DNA of 64,000 nucleotides from assembly GCA_947494435.1 (NCBI GenBank), contig CANLUY010000002.1, positions 682,001 to 746,000 on the forward strand. The letters are read 5' to 3'. The translations under genes and the position numbers were made by a program. Under the pieces are notes generated by a model. That model saw nothing but the letters and a program-made list of their open reading frames with translations. It was not told the origin of the DNA and did no database searches. This document shows, one piece after another, positions 52,648-61,915 of this stretch; positions within the stretch are counted from its first letter, which is position 1; every line of letters starts with the position of its first letter. Source of the stretch: an uncultured Litoreibacter sp. GTDB taxonomy: Bacteria > Pseudomonadota > Alphaproteobacteria > Rhodobacterales > Rhodobacteraceae.

Positions 52648-53244
52648 ATGCAAGACCTCCAAGCAGCTGAGTTCCGACACGACTTTGTGCGTGAACCCGG
52701 TGGACTAAAGCACAATCCGGCTTTGGTCCTTAACGCGGATTATCGTCCGCTTTCTTACTACCCCCTATCGCTCTGGACATGGCAAGAGGCTGTGAAGGCC
52801 GCTTTTTTGGACCGTGTGACCATCCTGTCTGAATATGATGACGTTGTTCGCTCACCGACGACCGAAATCCGAATACCGTCTGTCGTGGTTTTGAAGGACT
52901 ATGTGAAACCCCAAAAGAAGGTTGCTTTCACGCGGTTCAATCTTTTCCTGCGGGATGAATTTAGCTGTCAGTATTGTGGTTCTCGTGGGGAGTTAACCTT
53001 TGATCATGTTGTGCCCCGCGCCCGTGGCGGGATCACAAGTTGGGAAAACGTTGTCGCCGCCTGTTCGAAATGTAACCTCTCAAAAGGATCGAAGCTTCTG
53101 AAACAATCAGGTTTGAGCTTGAGTAAGCCACCCCGCAAACCTGGTTCGGAAGAACTGCGGAATATGGGGCGAAAATTTCCGCCTAATCACCTGCATGAAA
53201 GCTGGATTGATTTTCTTTATTGGGATGCTGAGCTACAAGAATGA
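52648..53244 (+). CDS. HNH endonuclease family protein
   Basis: A 198-aa protein with an HNH nuclease domain in the C-terminal half: C-Q-Y-C-G, then F-D-H-V-V-P-R-A-R-G-G, N-V-V-A-A-C-S-K-C-N. All catalytic and zinc-binding residues are present. The N-terminal half (A-L-V-L-N-A-D-Y-R-P-L, W-Q-E-A-V-K-A-A-F) is the conserved form found in many bacterial chromosomes as a housekeeping gene of unknown role. The start is uncertain between an ATG at 52648 and a GTG at 52630. It overlaps the ureohydrolase gene by four bases. Confidence 0.87.
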   Translation: MQDLQAAEFRHDFVREPGGLKHNPALVLNADYRPLSYYPLSLWTWQEAVKAAFLDRVTILSEYDDVVRSPTTEIRIPSVVVLKDYVKPQKKVAFTRFNLFLRDEFSCQYCGSRGELTFDHVVPRARGGITSWENVVAACSKCNLSKGSKLLKQSGLSLSKPPRKPGSEELRNMGRKFPPNHLHESWIDFLYWDAELQE

Positions 53245-54191
53245 CAGATTTTTTTCATCCGGTTGCAGGCACAATCTTGCCGCGATTTGCCGGTGTTCCC
53301 ACATTCATGCGGCTGCCCTACCTCGCCACAGATCACCCGCGTCTTCCTGAAGTTGAGATCGGCTTTTACGGTATGCCCTGGGATGGTGGTACATCTAACC
53401 GTCCCGGCGCGAGGCATGGTCCTCGCGCGCTTCGGGATGCCACAACAATGATCCGTGCGCAGCACCCGGTCAGCAATGTTCGACCTTTTGAAGCCATGAA
53501 CTGTGCGGATCTTGGCGATGTCTCCGTCAATCCTGTTGAGCAAGATGCAACTCTTGCAGAGATAACGCGGTTTGTCGGTGATATTTTGAAACGGAATGTA
53601 CGTCCTTTCGGTGTGGCGGGCGATCATCTCTGCACATTACCCGTTTTGCGTGCAATCGCCCAATCTGGCGTGAAACCGGCGTTGCTGCTTTATGACAGCC
53701 ACACGGATCTGTTCCCACCATATTTTGGAAGTCCGGTTCTGACGCATGGAAACCCGTTCCGTATGGCGGTTGAAGAAGGACTTATCGACTGTGAGCGTTC
53801 CGTGATGATCGGAATGCGCGGCACTATGTATGATGCTGATGACCGTGCATTCGGCGCTGAGCACGGGATTACGATCATCCCGATGCATGACGCCTTTGAG
53901 GCCGGACTGGTTGAGACAGTGCAAAGGGCGAAATCAATTATCGGCGATGCACCAACGTATTTCAGCTTTGATATTGATTTCATCGACCCTGCGTTTGCAC
54001 CCGGGACAGGCACGCCAGAAATTGGTGGCCCAACTTCCGCACAGACACTTGATATGATCCGCGCAGCTGCTGGATTGAATTTCATCGGGTGTGATCTGGT
54101 CGAAGTGTCTCCACCATTTGACAATGGCGGCATTACCTCATGGCTTGGGGCGTCGGTTATGTTTGAAATGTTGTGCCTGATGGCACCTTAA
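53241..54191 (+). CDS. agmatinase / arginase-family ureohydrolase
   Basis: A 316-aa manganese enzyme of the ureohydrolase superfamily, which releases urea from agmatine, guanidinobutyrate or related guanidines. Metal ligands are in A-G-D-H, Y-D-S-H-T-D and S-F-D-I-D-F-I-D-P, with P-G-T-G-T-P-E following. The usual G-G-D-H-S loop is changed to A-G-D-H-L, so the substrate may not be agmatine. It is translationally coupled to the HNH gene and convergent with the radical SAM gene (four-base overlap). Confidence 0.85.
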   Translation: MTDFFHPVAGTILPRFAGVPTFMRLPYLATDHPRLPEVEIGFYGMPWDGGTSNRPGARHGPRALRDATTMIRAQHPVSNVRPFEAMNCADLGDVSVNPVEQDATLAEITRFVGDILKRNVRPFGVAGDHLCTLPVLRAIAQSGVKPALLLYDSHTDLFPPYFGSPVLTHGNPFRMAVEEGLIDCERSVMIGMRGTMYDADDRAFGAEHGITIIPMHDAFEAGLVETVQRAKSIIGDAPTYFSFDIDFIDPAFAPGTGTPEIGGPTSAQTLDMIRAAAGLNFIGCDLVEVSPPFDNGGITSWLGASVMFEMLCLMAP

Positions 54192-55147
54192 CCTGAACAG
54201 CTTGCACCGCCCAAAACGCAGAACTTGGCACAATGGGGGTGGTTGAGATGCACGTCACGCTCGGCGGCTTGTAGGGTTTCGCCAAGTTCGAACTCCGGCG
54301 AATACGGCAACAGAGTACAGGCAAGCACTGCGGGCTTTTCTGCCCCTCGACGCTTAACAACCATGCGGGAGGAGGCGCACATCATTGCGTCTGGCGATTT
54401 ATCCAAAATGTCCCAACATGCCATGGTGATTTCCGGCACTTCGACGGTCTCGTCCATTTCAGGAAAAATGACAGTCATTGCAGGGTCTTGCGGTTCAATT
54501 TTGAAGTTATGCTCGGCAAACAACATGCCATAGCCAACACGCGCTTCCGCCTCGGTTTCGTCCCACATTGAACGTCCCGCGATGGCCAATTTAGCTCCTT
54601 GGTCGCGCAACCAGCGCATACCTTCCATAGTTTTGTCAAAAGCGCCTTTGCCACGCTCTTCATCATGCAGTGTTTCGGACCAATGGTCGACAGAGACGCG
54701 AAAGGTGATCTTATCACCAAATTCTGAGATAAGCTCTGCGATGCCTTTCTGTACAGATTTGCGCATCATGGGGCGCATCGCATTGGTAAGAATGAGCACA
54801 TCATAGCCTCTTTCTAAAGCGCGACGCGTCATCTCATTGAACTCGGGGTTCATGTAGGGCTCACCGCCAGTAAAGGCGATTTCGCTTACATTCCAGTTCC
54901 GGTCATCCAGTTGATCAAGATAGTCGCTCACTTCATCTGCAGAAATATAGACCAAGGCGTCATTTGTCGGCGATGACAGGATGTAACAGTTCGCGCATTC
55001 GATGTTGCACAGCGTTCCTGTGTTGAACCAAAGCGTTTGGGGGTTGCTGAGTGCGACATGTGCGCGGGCTTCGCCTTTTGCGGTGAGGGTCAAATCCTGA
55101 AATTTGCCTTCGTTGGCCATGTTCTTCAGGCCGAGTTGGTCTTTCAT
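54188..55147 (-). CDS. radical SAM protein with C-terminal cysteine cluster
   Basis: A 319-aa radical SAM enzyme. The AdoMet cluster cysteines are C47, C51 and C54 (C-N-I-E-C-A-N-C), followed by F-T-G-G-E-P-Y-M-N-P-E. A compact C-terminal cluster (C306, C310, C317, in H-C-A-K-F-C and G-A-S-C) could bind a second iron-sulfur centre, as in SPASM-like proteins. The substrate is unknown. It diverges from zwf. An internal ATG at 55120 is an alternative start. Confidence 0.82.
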   Translation of the reverse strand: MKDQLGLKNMANEGKFQDLTLTAKGEARAHVALSNPQTLWFNTGTLCNIECANCYILSSPTNDALVYISADEVSDYLDQLDDRNWNVSEIAFTGGEPYMNPEFNEMTRRALERGYDVLILTNAMRPMMRKSVQKGIAELISEFGDKITFRVSVDHWSETLHDEERGKGAFDKTMEGMRWLRDQGAKLAIAGRSMWDETEAEARVGYGMLFAEHNFKIEPQDPAMTVIFPEMDETVEVPEITMACWDILDKSPDAMMCASSRMVVKRRGAEKPAVLACTLLPYSPEFELGETLQAAERDVHLNHPHCAKFCVLGGASCSG

Positions 55148-55295
55148 CTAGGCGGCTCCACGCTAATCTCGGTTCGTGTTAAGCCTCTGGTCATGAAAAC
55201 GAAAGTCCGGTCTTTGTATAGTGACGGGGATGTGAAGTGTTGCAGCCATTCTGTTGCATGCTAGACTCTCCAGACGACGCGGGGTAAATCGCCAC

Positions 55296-55309
55296 TGTTA
55301 ACGCTAACA
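55296..55309. promoter_or_regulatory. LacI-type operator upstream of zwf
   Basis: TGTTAACGCTAACA has perfectly inverted TGTTA/TAACA arms and matches the edd upstream site at all but one base of its 12-base core. It lies 50 bases before the zwf start. Shared control of both Entner-Doudoroff segments is inferred. Confidence 0.7.
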
Positions 55310-55359
55310 TTTCTGTCTAAGTGCGGTGGGCAGAGGCGAAAAGACGAAGGAAGAAGCAC

Positions 55360-56811
55360 ATGGTTTCACGCGTCATCCCTGTAAGTAGCTTTGATCTGGT
55401 GATTTTTGGGGGCACGGGCGATTTGGCCCGACGCAAAATTTTGCCAGGGCTATATCGCCGCTTTTCCGCAGGCCAGATGCCAGAGAATTCCAGAATTATC
55501 GGCGCAGCGCGCGGCGATCTGGATGATGACGGCTACCGCAAGATGGTGGCTGATGCGATTAAGGAGTTCGTTCCAAAGGATCGTCAGGACAAAGCGACGA
55601 TTGATGGTTTTATCGACCATTTAAGCTACGTTCCAATCGACGCGCGTGGTGATCGGGGCTGGAAAGATTTGGCTAAGCTGGTCCGCAAAGACGTGGTTCA
55701 GGCCTTTTATTTCTCCGTCGGACCGGGGCTTTTTGGTGACCTTGCAGAACGTCTGCATAGTTTCGGGATCGCATCCGAGATGTCTCGTATCGTTGTCGAA
55801 AAACCGTTTGGTCGCGATCTTGCATCTGCAAAGTCTTTGAACGCCGTATTGGCGGAGTCATTTGATGAAAGTCAGATCTATCGGATCGATCACTATTTGG
55901 GCAAAGAGACCGTTCAAAACCTTATGGCTGTTCGCTTTGCCAATGTGCTGTTCGAACCCCTTTGGAACGCGCAATACATTGACCACGTGCAGATCACCGT
56001 CGCTGAAACCGTTAGTGTAGAGGGCCGGGGAGCCTACTATGACAAGTCTGGCGCAATGCGGGACATGGTGCAAAACCATCTTATGCAGCTTCTTTGCCTA
56101 ACCGCTATGGAGCCTCCTTCGATGTTTGAGCCGGACGCAGTCCGTGATGAAAAGCTGAAAGTTATTCGCGCATTAGACCCTGTACCGACGACAAATATCG
56201 TGCGGGGCCAATATGGACCGGATGGCGATGATCTAGGTTATATTGACCATTCGGAAAACCCCGACAGTACGACCGAGAGTTTCATTGCGATGAAGGTCGA
56301 CATTTCTAACTGGCGCTGGAAAGGCACGCCGTTCTACCTGCGCACCGGCAAGCGTTTGAAAGCAAGGATGTCGGAGATCGTCATTCACTTCAAAGAGACA
56401 CCACATTCGATCTTTGAAGAAGACGCCGGAAGCCACGCGAACGTATTGACCATTCGCCTTCAACCCGATGAAGGCATGGATTTGAGGGTGACGATTAAGG
56501 AACCTGGCCCCGGCGGTATGCGGCTTGTTGACGTGCCGCTTGATATGACGTTTGCCGATGCGCTTGGCCCTTCCGCTGAAGATGTCCCCGATGCATATGA
56601 ACGTCTGATCATGGACGTGATCCGCGGCAATCAAACTCTGTTTATGCGCGGTGATGAGGTTGAAGCGGCATGGGCATGGACAGACCCTATCATAGAAGAA
56701 TGGCAAGCGCGCAATGAGCGGCCTGTAAATTACGAGCCCGGCTCGTCAGGTCCTGAAGACGCACTTATGCTGCTACATCGCGACGGCCGCAAATGGGGAG
56801 AAGTCCGCTAA
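55360..56811 (+). CDS. zwf: glucose-6-phosphate dehydrogenase
   Basis: A 483-aa enzyme oxidising glucose 6-phosphate to 6-phosphogluconolactone. The nucleotide loop is F-G-G-T-G-D-L-A-R-R-K, and the active site is R-I-D-H-Y-L-G-K-E. The start at 55360 has GAAGGAAG upstream; a GTG at 55321 is open but less likely. It is the first gene of zwf-pgl-pgi, one base overlapping pgl (TAATG). Confidence 0.96.
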   Translation: MVSRVIPVSSFDLVIFGGTGDLARRKILPGLYRRFSAGQMPENSRIIGAARGDLDDDGYRKMVADAIKEFVPKDRQDKATIDGFIDHLSYVPIDARGDRGWKDLAKLVRKDVVQAFYFSVGPGLFGDLAERLHSFGIASEMSRIVVEKPFGRDLASAKSLNAVLAESFDESQIYRIDHYLGKETVQNLMAVRFANVLFEPLWNAQYIDHVQITVAETVSVEGRGAYYDKSGAMRDMVQNHLMQLLCLTAMEPPSMFEPDAVRDEKLKVIRALDPVPTTNIVRGQYGPDGDDLGYIDHSENPDSTTESFIAMKVDISNWRWKGTPFYLRTGKRLKARMSEIVIHFKETPHSIFEEDAGSHANVLTIRLQPDEGMDLRVTIKEPGPGGMRLVDVPLDMTFADALGPSAEDVPDAYERLIMDVIRGNQTLFMRGDEVEAAWAWTDPIIEEWQARNERPVNYEPGSSGPEDALMLLHRDGRKWGEVR

Positions 56812-57476
56812 TGAAGCTCATTGAATATGCTGATCGTGACATGATGATGATCGACCTCGCTCAACAATTGGCGGGGGAATTAAACAGCTGTGTCTTGACG
56901 CATGATCATGCAAGCTTTGCGGTGCCTGGCGGTACGACACCGGGTCCAATCTTTGATGTGTTGTGCGCCGCTGACCTTGATTGGTCACGAGTTCACGTCA
57001 TGCCAACGGACGAAAGGTGGGTAGATGAGACCTCTGAGAGGTCGAACGCACGGTTGATCAAATCCCGATTACTTACCGGTAGAGCGAATGCCGCTACATT
57101 TCTTCCGTTTTATCGAGCTGGAGACCCAACTGACCAAGCTCTTGCCGAGGTGGGAGCGAGCTTGGCAGATGAGGTGCCGATCTCAGTTCTGCTACTCGGC
57201 ATGGGCACCGATATGCATACTGCATCGCTTTTTCCCGATGCGCCAGAATTAAGCGCCGCATTGCAAAGCTCAGACCCGATAATGGCCATTCGACCGCAGG
57301 GGCAGGAAACACGGGTGACCCTGACAGGACCTATTTTGGCAGGTGCGATGAATACGCATGTGTTGATTACGGGGGCTGAGAAACGTGTGGCACTTGAGCG
57401 CGCACAATCCTTGGATGCGTTACAAGCGCCCATTCAAACCGTATTGTCAAATGCCACCGTGCATTGGGCTGCTTAG
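56811..57476 (+). CDS. pgl: 6-phosphogluconolactonase
   Basis: A 221-aa protein of the NagB/DevB fold that hydrolyses 6-phosphogluconolactone. It has F-A-V-P-G-G-T-T-P-G-P near the N terminus, the T-D-E-R-W-V motif and L-L-G-M-G-T-D-M-H-T-A-S-L-F-P. The start sits on the zwf stop codon. pgi follows after 16 bases. Confidence 0.93.
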   Translation: MKLIEYADRDMMMIDLAQQLAGELNSCVLTHDHASFAVPGGTTPGPIFDVLCAADLDWSRVHVMPTDERWVDETSERSNARLIKSRLLTGRANAATFLPFYRAGDPTDQALAEVGASLADEVPISVLLLGMGTDMHTASLFPDAPELSAALQSSDPIMAIRPQGQETRVTLTGPILAGAMNTHVLITGAEKRVALERAQSLDALQAPIQTVLSNATVHWAA

Positions 57477-57492
57477 ACAAAGGACATACCCG

Positions 57493-59100
57493 ATGGATCA
57501 GGCACTTTGGGATGAACTGAAACGAATTGCGGAGACGCGACCACAGATAACTGCGCTCTTCGATAAAGACGCAAGCCGGGCGCAAGACTTCTCCATCTCA
57601 TATGATGGCATGCTCTTCGATTACTCAAAAACGCAAATCACCAAGGACACACGCGACTTTCTTGTCTCGCTGGCCGAGGCAGCGGATGTCCCCGGCAAGC
57701 GTAATGCAATGTTCTCGGGCGAGCATATCAATGAGACAGAAGATCGTGCGGTTCTGCATACGCTGCTGCGCAATCTTAGCGAGCGTACACCCAATGGCGT
57801 TTCTGAAGCCGCTCACAAAGGTGTGCGCGAAGGCGTGGCCGCTATGGAAACCTTTGCGGATGCGGTGCGTACTGGGACTTTCAAGGGGCAGGGTGGCCAG
57901 ATTACCGACGTCGTTAATATCGGCATTGGTGGGTCAGACTTGGGCCCCAAGATGGGAACACTTGCGCTCGCTCCATTTCATGATGGCCCACGTCTTCACT
58001 ATGTCTCCAATGTCGATGGAGCCGATATCTCCGACTGTTTGAAGGGTCTCGATCCGAAAACAACACTGGTCATTGTGGCCTCAAAAACGTTCACAACGAT
58101 AGAAACGATGACCAACGCCCGCAGTGCATTTGAGTGGATGACAGGGCAGGTGGATGATCCGGCCTCGCAATTTGCCGCTGTTTCGACCGCAGAGGATAAG
58201 ACTGCAGCCTTTGGAATTTCACCGGATCGTGTCTTTGGCTTCGAGGATTGGGTCGGTGGTCGATATTCGATGTGGGGACCTATCGGTCTGGCGATGATGA
58301 TTGCAATTGGCGCCGAACATTTCCGCGCGTTCCTTGACGGTGGTGCGGCGATGGATCGCCATTTTCAAAACGCACCACTCGGTCAGAATATGCCAGTGAT
58401 GCTTGCACTTGTGGGGCTGTGGCATAATCAAGGCTGCGGTCACGCGTCGCGCGCTGTCTTGCCCTATGACGATCGGTTATCGCGGCTACCAGCTTATCTT
58501 CAGCAACTGGAGATGGAGAGTAATGGCAAATCCGTCGCCATCGATGGCAGCGACTTAACTGTACATTCTGGGCCTGTGGTTTGGGGTGAGCCCGGCACCA
58601 ATGGTCAGCATGCGTTCTATCAGTTGATCCACCAAGGCACGCGCGTCATCCCATGTGAGTTTCTTGTCGCAGCGAAAGGACATGAGGAAGGGCTCACCCA
58701 TCACCACGAATTGCTTGTCGCGAACTGTCTGGCGCAATCGGAAGCGTTAATGGTCGGACGGAGCTTTAAGGAAGCACAACAGTTGATGGAGGCCAAAGGC
58801 TTTGAGGGTGCGGAACGCGACAGGCAGGCCCGACATCGTGTCTTTCCGGGCAATCGGCCCTCGACAACGCTTGCCTATTCGCAGCTTGGGCCGCGGGAAC
58901 TTGGCATGATCATCGCGCTTTATGAGCACCGCGTTTTTGTCGAGGGTGTCATATTGGGGATCAACTCTTTCGATCAATGGGGCGTTGAGCTTGGCAAAGA
59001 ACTCGCAAACGCACTGACACCGATCTTGAGGGGCGACGCCAGTGATGCGAGCAAAGACGGGTCAACGCGCATGCTGCTCGCAAAGCTGAAGGAAGGCTAA
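57493..59100 (+). CDS. pgi: glucose-6-phosphate isomerase
   Basis: A 535-aa isomerase interconverting glucose 6-phosphate and fructose 6-phosphate. Signature regions are I-G-I-G-G-S-D-L-G-P, the catalytic glutamate near G-H-A-S-R-A-V-L-P-Y, and the C-terminal segment N-S-F-D-Q-W-G-V-E-L-G-K. With zwf and pgl it feeds hexose phosphates into the Entner-Doudoroff route. Its end overlaps the convergent thioesterase gene by four bases. Confidence 0.95.
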   Translation: MDQALWDELKRIAETRPQITALFDKDASRAQDFSISYDGMLFDYSKTQITKDTRDFLVSLAEAADVPGKRNAMFSGEHINETEDRAVLHTLLRNLSERTPNGVSEAAHKGVREGVAAMETFADAVRTGTFKGQGGQITDVVNIGIGGSDLGPKMGTLALAPFHDGPRLHYVSNVDGADISDCLKGLDPKTTLVIVASKTFTTIETMTNARSAFEWMTGQVDDPASQFAAVSTAEDKTAAFGISPDRVFGFEDWVGGRYSMWGPIGLAMMIAIGAEHFRAFLDGGAAMDRHFQNAPLGQNMPVMLALVGLWHNQGCGHASRAVLPYDDRLSRLPAYLQQLEMESNGKSVAIDGSDLTVHSGPVVWGEPGTNGQHAFYQLIHQGTRVIPCEFLVAAKGHEEGLTHHHELLVANCLAQSEALMVGRSFKEAQQLMEAKGFEGAERDRQARHRVFPGNRPSTTLAYSQLGPRELGMIIALYEHRVFVEGVILGINSFDQWGVELGKELANALTPILRGDASDASKDGSTRMLLAKLKEG

Positions 59101-59564
59101 GCCGCTGACGCCTGATCGCGTGCAATGAACGTTTGGCGTACAGCGTCAGATAAGGGACGTTTCGTACCACTTGTTGGATCAAGTTGAACCAGTACGGATT
59201 GGCCGGTTGCTTGAAGTCCTTGATCCGTCCAAACGCCGTATTCCATGACCCATGACGTGTTTCGAAACGTCGTTGTGCGCCCCGTTACAATGTAGTCTTG
59301 AGAAACGACCATCTCTTTAATGAATTCCGCTGCGATGGATTTCAAGACGATACGGGGGCTATTGGCGTCATAGTTTGATATGCCATAGTCACGAAAATAC
59401 GTGATCCGGAATGTCTCAAACCAGCGTAGATAGGCAGTGTGATTTACATGGTTAAGCGCGTCGATTTCGCCAAATCGAACGCGGTCTGCGGTTCCATAGG
59501 ACCATGGGGATGGAATACCGAAAGAACGAAGATCATCTATAGGAAGCGGAGTGTGATAGAGCAT
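59097..59564 (-). CDS. hotdog-fold acyl-CoA thioesterase
   Basis: A 155-aa 4HBT-type thioesterase. The family mark is the segment R-V-R-F-G-E-I-D-A-L-N-H-V-N-H-T-A-Y-L-R, in which D is the usual catalytic aspartate. The acyl group is unknown. Confidence 0.82.
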   Translation of the reverse strand: MLYHTPLPIDDLRSFGIPSPWSYGTADRVRFGEIDALNHVNHTAYLRWFETFRITYFRDYGISNYDANSPRIVLKSIAAEFIKEMVVSQDYIVTGRTTTFRNTSWVMEYGVWTDQGLQATGQSVLVQLDPTSGTKRPLSDAVRQTFIARDQASAA

Positions 59565-59649
59565 GTGTCGCGTCTATTTCAGGACGTCCGAAAACTCAAG
59601 CCAACCGAATAACTGTGGGATGAGTAATCATGTCTCAAATAAAGCTGAA

Positions 59650-59723
59650 TGGAGCGGGTAACGGGAATTGAACCCGTAACTAAAGCTTGGGAAGCTGCCG
59701 TGATACCTTTTCACCATACCCGC
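59650..59723 (-). tRNA. tRNA-Gly (anticodon CCC)
   Basis: Read on the minus strand, a seven-pair acceptor stem GCGGGTA/TACCCGC, a D arm (GTGA/TCAC), an anticodon loop TTCCCAA and a T arm ACGGG-TTCAATT-CCCGT fold as a complete tRNA. The discriminator is T and CCA is encoded at 59650-59652. In the anticodon stem GCAGC/GCTTT, the outer two pairs are G-U and C-U, so that stem is weak. Confidence 0.93.
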
Positions 59724-59767
59724 GTGTTGTCAGACGTAACTCTGCACCTCAGAAGCGTCAAGCCGGG

Positions 59768-61801
59768 TTAAGCGCGTCTTCGCCGTCTGCGTCCAGATTT
59801 CTCATCGCCACCACTGCCAGTGTTAAACGTCTCCGTTGGAAGAGTGACTATCGAGTTCAATATAGGAAACGGCTCCGCGGAATTCGGGATCGCCGACGCG
59901 TTGACGAAATGCTCTTGGAAACGCGGCTCAATGGCTGTTTCGATCTTATGAATGTCATGCACAGTCGCTTCAATTTCGCGACGTGCGTCGCGATTCAGCA
60001 GCGCAATGCGCGCGCCCGTTCCGGCAGCATTGCCGGCGGATGTCACGCGGTCCAGTGGGCAATCTGGGATCATCCCCAACACCATTGCGTGTTTTGGTGA
60101 GATATGCGCGCCGAATGCACCCGCTAAAACTACACGATCCACTTGGTCCGTCCCAAACTTATCCATTAACAACCGTGCACCTGAATACAGAGCGGCTTTT
60201 GCCATCTGTATTTCGCGGATATCACGGTTGGTAACGGTAATCTTTCGGTCGGCATCCTCCCAGACGAGATAGCTGTATGTCCGCCCATCAAGGAAACACC
60301 GTTCTGTCCCGGTCTGCTGAGGTGATCCGATCAAGCCAGGCCCATCGACGATGCCTGCAAGGCGCATCTCTGCGACCATTTCGATGATGCCAGACCCACA
60401 AATACCGGTGATGCCAGTCCCCTCGATCGCTTTCGCAAAGTCAGGGTCATCCGACCACAGATCAGACCCGATGACGCGAAAACGCGGCTCTTTTGTAACG
60501 GGGTCGATTTCTACACGCTCAATTGCGCCAGGTGCTGCGCGTTGGCCGCTTGAGATCTGCGCCCCCTCAAAGGCCGGACCTGTAGGAGACGAGCAGGCGA
60601 AGACCTTTTCTGTATTGCCTAGCAAGATCTCAGCATTGGTGCCGACGTCTACGACCAGCACAAGATTGTCTGATTTATCTGGCGCCTCGGACAATGCAAC
60701 GGCCGCTGCGTCGGCGCCCACATGACCAGCAATGCAAGGCAGCAAATAAGCCTGCGCGGTTTTGGGCAGGCTTAATCCGAGAACATGCGCTGGAAGTGAA
60801 ATCGCATCAGATGTCGCAAGCGCAAAGGGCGCTTGTCCTAACTCAAACGGGTCAACACCTAAAAACAGATGGTGCATAACCGGGTTACAGACGAAGACAG
60901 CATCTAGGATCAGCGCTTTGTCCACGCCTGCTTCCTCTGAGACTTGGCTGAACAGCTCATCCATTCCATCACGTACGGCTTGGGTCATTTCGTCAGCACC
61001 GCCAGCATTCATCATCGAATAACTGACGCGGCTCATGAGGTCTTCACCAAACCGTATCTGCGGGTTCATGAGCCCCGATGAGGCAACGACCTCACCAGTG
61101 CGCAGATCACACAAGTGGCCTGCTATTGTTGTCGACCCGAGGTCTACGGCCATCCCGTAGATTGACCCCTCATAGTACCCCGGCCAGACCTGCACCAAAG
61201 ATGGGGTGTCTCCATCTCGACCTTGGTGGACAGCGCATGTCACCTTCCATTCGCCCTTCCGCAATACCGGTTGCAACACCTTCAGAATGGACAAATCAGC
61301 GGCGACATTTGTGAGGCCCCAGTCTTTTTCAAGCGCTGCATTCAGCCGCTGAAGATCGCCTGATGGATCGTGCATGTCGGGTTCCTGAACCTCGACATAG
61401 TAAAGTTTGATCGTTGGGTTCAGCGTAATGTCGCGTGCTTCAACCCGTTTGCGTACGACCTGCTTATGGACCTGAGATGTCTCGGGAACATCAATCACAA
61501 GATCACCCTGAACTGTCGCCTGACAACCGAGGCGGCGGCCCTTCGTCAGCCCTCGCTTATCGTCATAACGCTGCTCAACACTATTCCACTCAGACAGAGC
61601 ATCTTCAGTCACCGTGACCCCGTGTTTAGGGAAGTCACCAAAGGACGGGGTAATTTGGCATTTTGAGCATATTCCACGTCCACCGCACACGGAGTCCAGA
61701 TCAACGCCAAGCTGGCGTGCAGCAGTTAAAACTGGCGTTCCAACTTTGAAATGCCCGCGCTTGCCGGAGGGTGTGAATACTACCAGAGGATCGTTCGCCA
61801 T
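59768..61801 (-). CDS. RamA-like corrinoid activation protein (2Fe-2S and ASKHA domains)
   Basis: A 677-aa ATP-dependent reductive activator of corrinoid proteins. The N-terminal plant-type ferredoxin domain has C39, C45, C48 and C93 (V-C-G-G-R-G-I-C-S-K-C), followed by a linker and an ASKHA ATPase domain with A-V-D-L-G-S-T-T-I-A-G and V-V-D-V-G-T-N-A-E-I-L. Such proteins restore Co(I) in methyl-carrying corrinoid proteins. The last residues are an unusual basic run, S-G-R-R-R-R-R-R-A. The ATG at 61801 is preferred; an in-frame GTG lies three codons upstream. It is the third gene of a minus-strand run with the sterol-desaturase-like and methyltransferase genes. Confidence 0.88.
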   Translation of the reverse strand: MANDPLVVFTPSGKRGHFKVGTPVLTAARQLGVDLDSVCGGRGICSKCQITPSFGDFPKHGVTVTEDALSEWNSVEQRYDDKRGLTKGRRLGCQATVQGDLVIDVPETSQVHKQVVRKRVEARDITLNPTIKLYYVEVQEPDMHDPSGDLQRLNAALEKDWGLTNVAADLSILKVLQPVLRKGEWKVTCAVHQGRDGDTPSLVQVWPGYYEGSIYGMAVDLGSTTIAGHLCDLRTGEVVASSGLMNPQIRFGEDLMSRVSYSMMNAGGADEMTQAVRDGMDELFSQVSEEAGVDKALILDAVFVCNPVMHHLFLGVDPFELGQAPFALATSDAISLPAHVLGLSLPKTAQAYLLPCIAGHVGADAAAVALSEAPDKSDNLVLVVDVGTNAEILLGNTEKVFACSSPTGPAFEGAQISSGQRAAPGAIERVEIDPVTKEPRFRVIGSDLWSDDPDFAKAIEGTGITGICGSGIIEMVAEMRLAGIVDGPGLIGSPQQTGTERCFLDGRTYSYLVWEDADRKITVTNRDIREIQMAKAALYSGARLLMDKFGTDQVDRVVLAGAFGAHISPKHAMVLGMIPDCPLDRVTSAGNAAGTGARIALLNRDARREIEATVHDIHKIETAIEPRFQEHFVNASAIPNSAEPFPILNSIVTLPTETFNTGSGGDEKSGRRRRRRA

Positions 61802-61915
61802 TCTATTCACGCCACGTTTGCCAAATCATGACTGAGATGTAAGACAATCGGAGCCCAACGCAATGCCTCTGAGCGACGTCAATCTGCCGAAAAACGCATG
61901 TTTATCATGAGCCTG

